Shown here piece after piece: positions 21,286 to 23,440 of a stretch of DNA of 23,440 bases; within the stretch, counting starts at the first letter, position 1, and each line of letters opens with the position of its first letter. This DNA is from Nitrososphaerota archaeon (GTDB lineage Archaea > Thermoproteota > Nitrososphaeria > Nitrososphaerales > UBA183), in contig JAFMAW010000010.1 in NCBI GenBank assembly GCA_029784795.1, positions 1-23,440 on the forward strand, written 5' to 3'. Below the pieces are notes generated by a model. It was not told the origin of the DNA and did not search any database. It worked only from the letters and a program-made list of their open reading frames with translations. A program made the translations under genes and the position numbers.

Positions 21286-21734
21286 CAGAGCAGCCCGCGC
21301 CAGCGGGGGCACCCTCCAGGAGAAGGGGGCCTTCGAAGGTCCTGGTGCCAGTGGTGCTCGTCATAGGGGCCCTCCTCGGCTTCGCCCTGTCGGCCTACGT
21401 CCCCCTCCCCTACGGGCCGGGACCCTTCGGGGTTCAATTCTACTTCCAGCTCAGAAACCTGATGGTGGTGCACACCATCCTCTCCACGGTCAGCATCGCC
21501 CTCTTGGTGGCCATTGTCGCGGTCTACGTCAGGATCTATGCACAGACGAAGGCGCGGTTCAGTCTGGGCATCCTCGTGGTGATGTTCGCGCTGCTCTTCC
21601 AGTCGGTCTTCCAGTACCCGCTCCTGCTGGGCTACGTGGGGACATTCTCCGAAGTGTTCGGGCCCTACTTCTCGGCGGCAGACATGTTCACCGTGGTGGC
21701 GTATACCATACTGCTGTACCTGAGCCTCGAATAG
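21282..21734 (+). CDS. Four-TM membrane protein coupled to the HTH regulator
   Basis: This 150-aa protein has a Pro/Arg-rich cytoplasmic start (residues 1-18) and four hydrophobic helices at about 19-39 (KVLVPVVLVIGALLGFALSA), 60-85 (VVHTILSTVSIALLVAIVAV), 92-113 (FSLGILVVMFALLFQSVFQY) and 129-148 (AADMFTVVAYTILLYLSLE). It begins in an ATGA overlap with the ArsR-like gene. HTH-plus-small-membrane-protein pairs are common in archaea, and the membrane partner may sense or relay a signal; that role is inference. I recognise no enzymatic motif. Confidence 0.7.
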   Translation: MTEQPAPAGAPSRRRGPSKVLVPVVLVIGALLGFALSAYVPLPYGPGPFGVQFYFQLRNLMVVHTILSTVSIALLVAIVAVYVRIYAQTKARFSLGILVVMFALLFQSVFQYPLLLGYVGTFSEVFGPYFSAADMFTVVAYTILLYLSLE

Positions 21735-21751
21735 AGCCTGGAGAAGGGAGG

Positions 21752-21770
21752 GCCGTCGCGCTTCGACGGC
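21752..21770 (+). terminator. Perfect 7-bp hairpin after the 4-TM gene
   Basis: GCCGTCG, loop cgctt, CGACGGC forms a perfect stem of 7 bp, 18 bp after the stop at 21734. No T-run follows, so it may act as an RNA 3'-end stabiliser or weak terminator rather than a classical terminator. Confidence 0.3.
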
Positions 21771-21891
21771 ATGGGTCCAGAACGGGCCTTCAGAGACAGG
21801 AGGCAGTCATAGTGGCTCGAACCTCCCTTTCACAGAGAAAGCCATCGGTCCTTTAATACCAACCCTGAAGCCCGGAGGTGGAGTAGCGGTC

Positions 21892-22275
21892 ATGGTCGAG
21901 ATCGAGTACCGTCCATATCAGAAGATCGTCGTCCACGAAATCAGGAAGCTCGACGTCCCCGAGTTCTTCAAGTCGATAATCGAGCAGACAGAGGCGCAGA
22001 AGCAAGCGGGAATCCCCGCGGTCAACTGGATCGACGGCGTAGCATTCGTCATCGGCCAGTTCCCACCGACCCCGGAGACGATATCGGAGAGCCTGAAGGG
22101 GATAATCCACTACGCGGTGGTCAATTTCACCGAGACAAGCTTCCAGGACGAGAAGAGGGCGCTGGTCAACAGCCGGGAGTTCCCGGTGAGGATGATAAGG
22201 GCAGAGAAGAACCCCGACTTCGTCGAGTTGGTCAAGTACCTGAAGACGTTCGAGCCTGCGTCGGCCGCTCCCTGA
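21892..22275 (+). CDS. Conserved-looking 127-aa protein, unknown function
   Basis: This soluble, mixed alpha/beta protein has no membrane helix and no cysteine. It begins with EIEYRPYQKIVVHEIRKLDV, then an amphipathic helix PEFFKSIIEQTEAQKQ, the strand WIDGVAFVIGQFP, a helix ISESLKGIIHYAVVNFTETS, the strand REFPVRMIRAEK and a last helix DFVELVKYLKTF. The composition is that of a well-folded domain of about 120 residues. ATG 21892 has a TATA-like ctttaata (21851-21858) and a Shine-Dalgarno ggaggtg (21874-21880) 11 nt upstream, so this gene has a leader, unlike most here. I do not recognise the family. Confidence 0.7.
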   Translation: MVEIEYRPYQKIVVHEIRKLDVPEFFKSIIEQTEAQKQAGIPAVNWIDGVAFVIGQFPPTPETISESLKGIIHYAVVNFTETSFQDEKRALVNSREFPVRMIRAEKNPDFVELVKYLKTFEPASAAP

Positions 22276-22605
22276 CAAGGCAGACGGTGAACCCACCCCC
22301 TCGGGACGGGGTTGGCCCTTGCCCGCCTTCAGACCACTGTTCGTGCCGCGCAGGCATCCGCCCCCGCGCTCTACGAGCAAAGGATAGTGTACGCCGTGAT
22401 GTGGAATGAGCGTCCGACTCTCCATTACATCGGCCCAAGGGAAGCGGCTTACCAATAGCGGCTACTCTCCGAGAGGAGAGCCTCGAACAGTTGCGCCTTC
22501 ATATGGATCAACTCAATGATCGGGACGAAGACGAAGGAACGCGCATCGCTGGAACGGCTCAGGTGTAGGATTCTCTTGACTGATTCAGTGGGCCGGAAGA
22601 GACTC
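22276..22605. other. Intergenic stretch without a gene
   Basis: This gap lies between two convergent genes. I see no coding frame with the window's codon pattern. It holds two hairpins: CCACCCC...GGGGTTGG (about 22294-22314), close to the end of the 127-aa gene, and CTCTCC-GAGA-GGAGAG (22465-22480), a perfect 6-bp stem with a GNRA-type loop. No T-run follows either. Confidence 0.45.
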
Positions 22606-22953
22606 CTACGCTGCGGACTCGTTCTTGAGGTGCTTGATCGAGTCTGCGAGTTCGCCGATTACCTTTCTTACCGTGCGAAGGGGCTTTTCATGTTCGAGCA
22701 GAAACCGCGTCCCACGATCGGTTATGCCGTACTCCACCACGTTTCTGCCGTTGACCGTCGCCCTTCTCTCGATAGCGATCAGTCCCCTGGCTCTGAGGGT
22801 AGAGAGGATAACGTATATCGTGCCCGGTGGAATCGGCCTTTCGAGGACCTCCGACAAGAAACTCTGTAATCCATAGCCATGCGCGGGCTTATCGGCGAGC
22901 CGCCTGAGCACGAGCAAGGTCATTATCCCGCTTAGTATCTTCTCGCTCTTCAC
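22606..22953 (-). CDS. PadR-family transcriptional regulator
   Basis: This 115-aa protein, counted from GTG 22953, is a short PadR. The winged helix reads LSGIMTLLVLRRLADKPAHG, YGLQSFLSEVLERPIPPGTI and YVILSTLRARGLIAIERRAT, with the usual G-Y-x-L and P-x-G-T-I-Y-x-x-L motifs. NVVEYGITDRGTRFLLEHEK leads into a C-terminal helix (RTVRKVIGELADSIKHL) for dimerisation. The frame is open to 23124, but the extra 57 residues lie over the operator and the divergent MFS gene. A reverse TATA (tatttaagg, complement of 22975-22983) sits about 26 bp before the GTG. PadR proteins repress drug or stress genes and themselves. Confidence 0.9.
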   Translation of the reverse strand: MKSEKILSGIMTLLVLRRLADKPAHGYGLQSFLSEVLERPIPPGTIYVILSTLRARGLIAIERRATVNGRNVVEYGITDRGTRFLLEHEKPLRTVRKVIGELADSIKHLKNESAA

Positions 22954-22983
22954 GCACGAAGCAGGTCGGGCAACCCTTAAATA

Positions 22984-23025
22984 CTTATCGATAAGGGCCC
23001 CATGTATGACCGACTTATCTATAGG
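22984..23025. promoter_or_regulatory. Twin palindromic operator sites between padR and the MFS gene
   Basis: CTTATCGATAAG (22984-22995) is a perfect 12-bp palindrome. CTTATCTATAGG (23014-23025) repeats it with two differences, and its first base is exactly 30 bp away, about three helical turns. The first site touches the TATA-like cttaaatac (22977-22985), which lies about 26 bp from both the padR GTG and the MFS ATG. The second lies in the first codons of the MFS gene. Binding by the PadR dimer would block both promoters. Confidence 0.6.
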
Positions 23026-23440
23026 CGGCAAGGGGATAACGAAAGGCAGAGCCCTTTCGCTCACGTCGTTGGGGCACTTCATCAACGACGGGACTCTCTT
23101 CCTGTTTCCTCTTCTGGTCGACATCGTCCTCAGCGTGAAGTTGTTCGCCCCGGTGTTCGCCGCCGTCTTTCTTACAGTCTTCTACGTCATTGGATCTGTT
23201 TTCTCGCTCGTCGTCGGGCGCGTGGCCGACAGGGGTTTTTCATTGGGGAAGCTCATAGGGCTGGGCCTGTTCTTGTACCCGCTTGGGCTGCTGGGGTTTT
23301 ACTTCATTATCGAGTACCACGTCAGTTCATTCCCCATCGCTCTCATCTCGACCCTCTCCATGGGAGTAGCTTCGTCGTTTTATCATCCCCTAGGCGCTTC
23401 CGTGCTTCAGGAGTCGTACGGGAGTGGCTCCACCGGAACC
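23006..23440 (+). CDS. MFS transporter, Fsr-like, N-terminal part (runs off the window)
   Basis: The frame is open from ATG 23006 to the last base, giving 145 residues of a probable 380-420. ALSLTSLGHFINDGTLFLFP (His24, Asp28) matches the first helix of fosmidomycin-resistance-like exporters. Further helices are FAPVFAAVFLTVFYVIGSVF and SLVV, then the MFS loop motif GRVADRGFS, then LIGLGLFLYPLGLLGFYFII and PIALISTLSMGVASSFYHPL. The PHPLGAS-like FYHPLGASVLQ is typical of the group. The start lies about 26 bp after the shared TATA element. Divergence from a PadR gene suggests drug-responsive efflux; the substrate is unknown. Confidence 0.85.
   Translation, partial: MTDLSIGGKGITKGRALSLTSLGHFINDGTLFLFPLLVDIVLSVKLFAPVFAAVFLTVFYVIGSVFSLVVGRVADRGFSLGKLIGLGLFLYPLGLLGFYFIIEYHVSSFPIALISTLSMGVASSFYHPLGASVLQESYGSGSTGT

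Noticed and set aside
21811..21835. T-loop-like ggctcgaacc before the 127-aa gene
   Set aside because: No matching stems for a tRNA were found. The region reads better as promoter and leader of the next gene.
22954..23124. PadR extended to 172 aa
   Set aside because: The extension overlaps the divergent MFS gene and its operator sites. GTG 22953 has a well-placed TATA-like box.

Overview
This window comes from a GC-rich archaeal chromosome. The evidence is a set of archaeal and eukaryote-like information genes: Nop5 and fibrillarin, Gar1, TFB, an RPC34/TFE-beta-like factor, S8e, SRP19, Trm1, THEP1 and pantoate kinase. Many genes appear to have leaderless starts, with a TATA-like box about 25-30 bp upstream of a TTG, GTG or ATG. 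An RPC34/TFE-beta orthologue next to TFB, and an SMC-ScpA-ScpB set, fit a TACK-group archaeon, possibly of the Nitrososphaerota (thaumarchaeal) side. That placement is inference. The first ~180 bases are AT-rich and unlike the rest.

Region 1 (1 to ~3.9 kb) is accessory. It holds a small two-helix membrane ORF, a RelB/RelE-type toxin-antitoxin pair, a decayed TnpB remnant abutting a tiny C2H2 zinc-finger ORF, a DUF488 protein, a poorly coding stretch with broken ORFs, a zinc-ribbon protein and two translationally coupled small membrane proteins.

Region 2 (4.0 to 8.2 kb) is RNA maintenance. Nop5 and fibrillarin (C/D-box RNP) run forward. RNase HII and the THEP1 NTPase run in reverse, and Trm1 runs forward from a promoter shared with THEP1.

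Region 3 (8.2 to 16.5 kb) is a long reverse-strand block. In transcription order it is smc-scpA-scpB, rps8e-srp19, gar1-tfb-TFE-beta-cdd-rlmE. Most junctions overlap by 4-8 nt, so several genes are probably co-translated. The block joins chromosome condensation, ribosome and SRP, H/ACA RNP, basal transcription and rRNA methylation.

Region 4 (16.5 to 23.4 kb) holds an M24 peptidase; an ECF-type S component with pantoate kinase, which shows no canonical start codon; and a membrane-anchored HtrA protease. It continues with an ArsR-like regulator coupled to a 4-TM protein, an unrecognised 127-aa protein, and a PadR regulator divergent from an MFS exporter cut by the window end. Two palindromic operator candidates stand out: a 25-bp near-perfect palindrome at 19511-19535, and a pair of CTTATC-type sites 30 bp apart between padR and the MFS gene.

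I saw no rRNA, tRNA or CRISPR array. No wholly new multi-gene defence or metabolic system is evident. The strongest unusual points are the Nop5 that lacks its fibrillarin-binding N-terminal domain, the start-less pantoate kinase, the two operator candidates, the tfb/TFE-beta coupling and the C2H2 microprotein.
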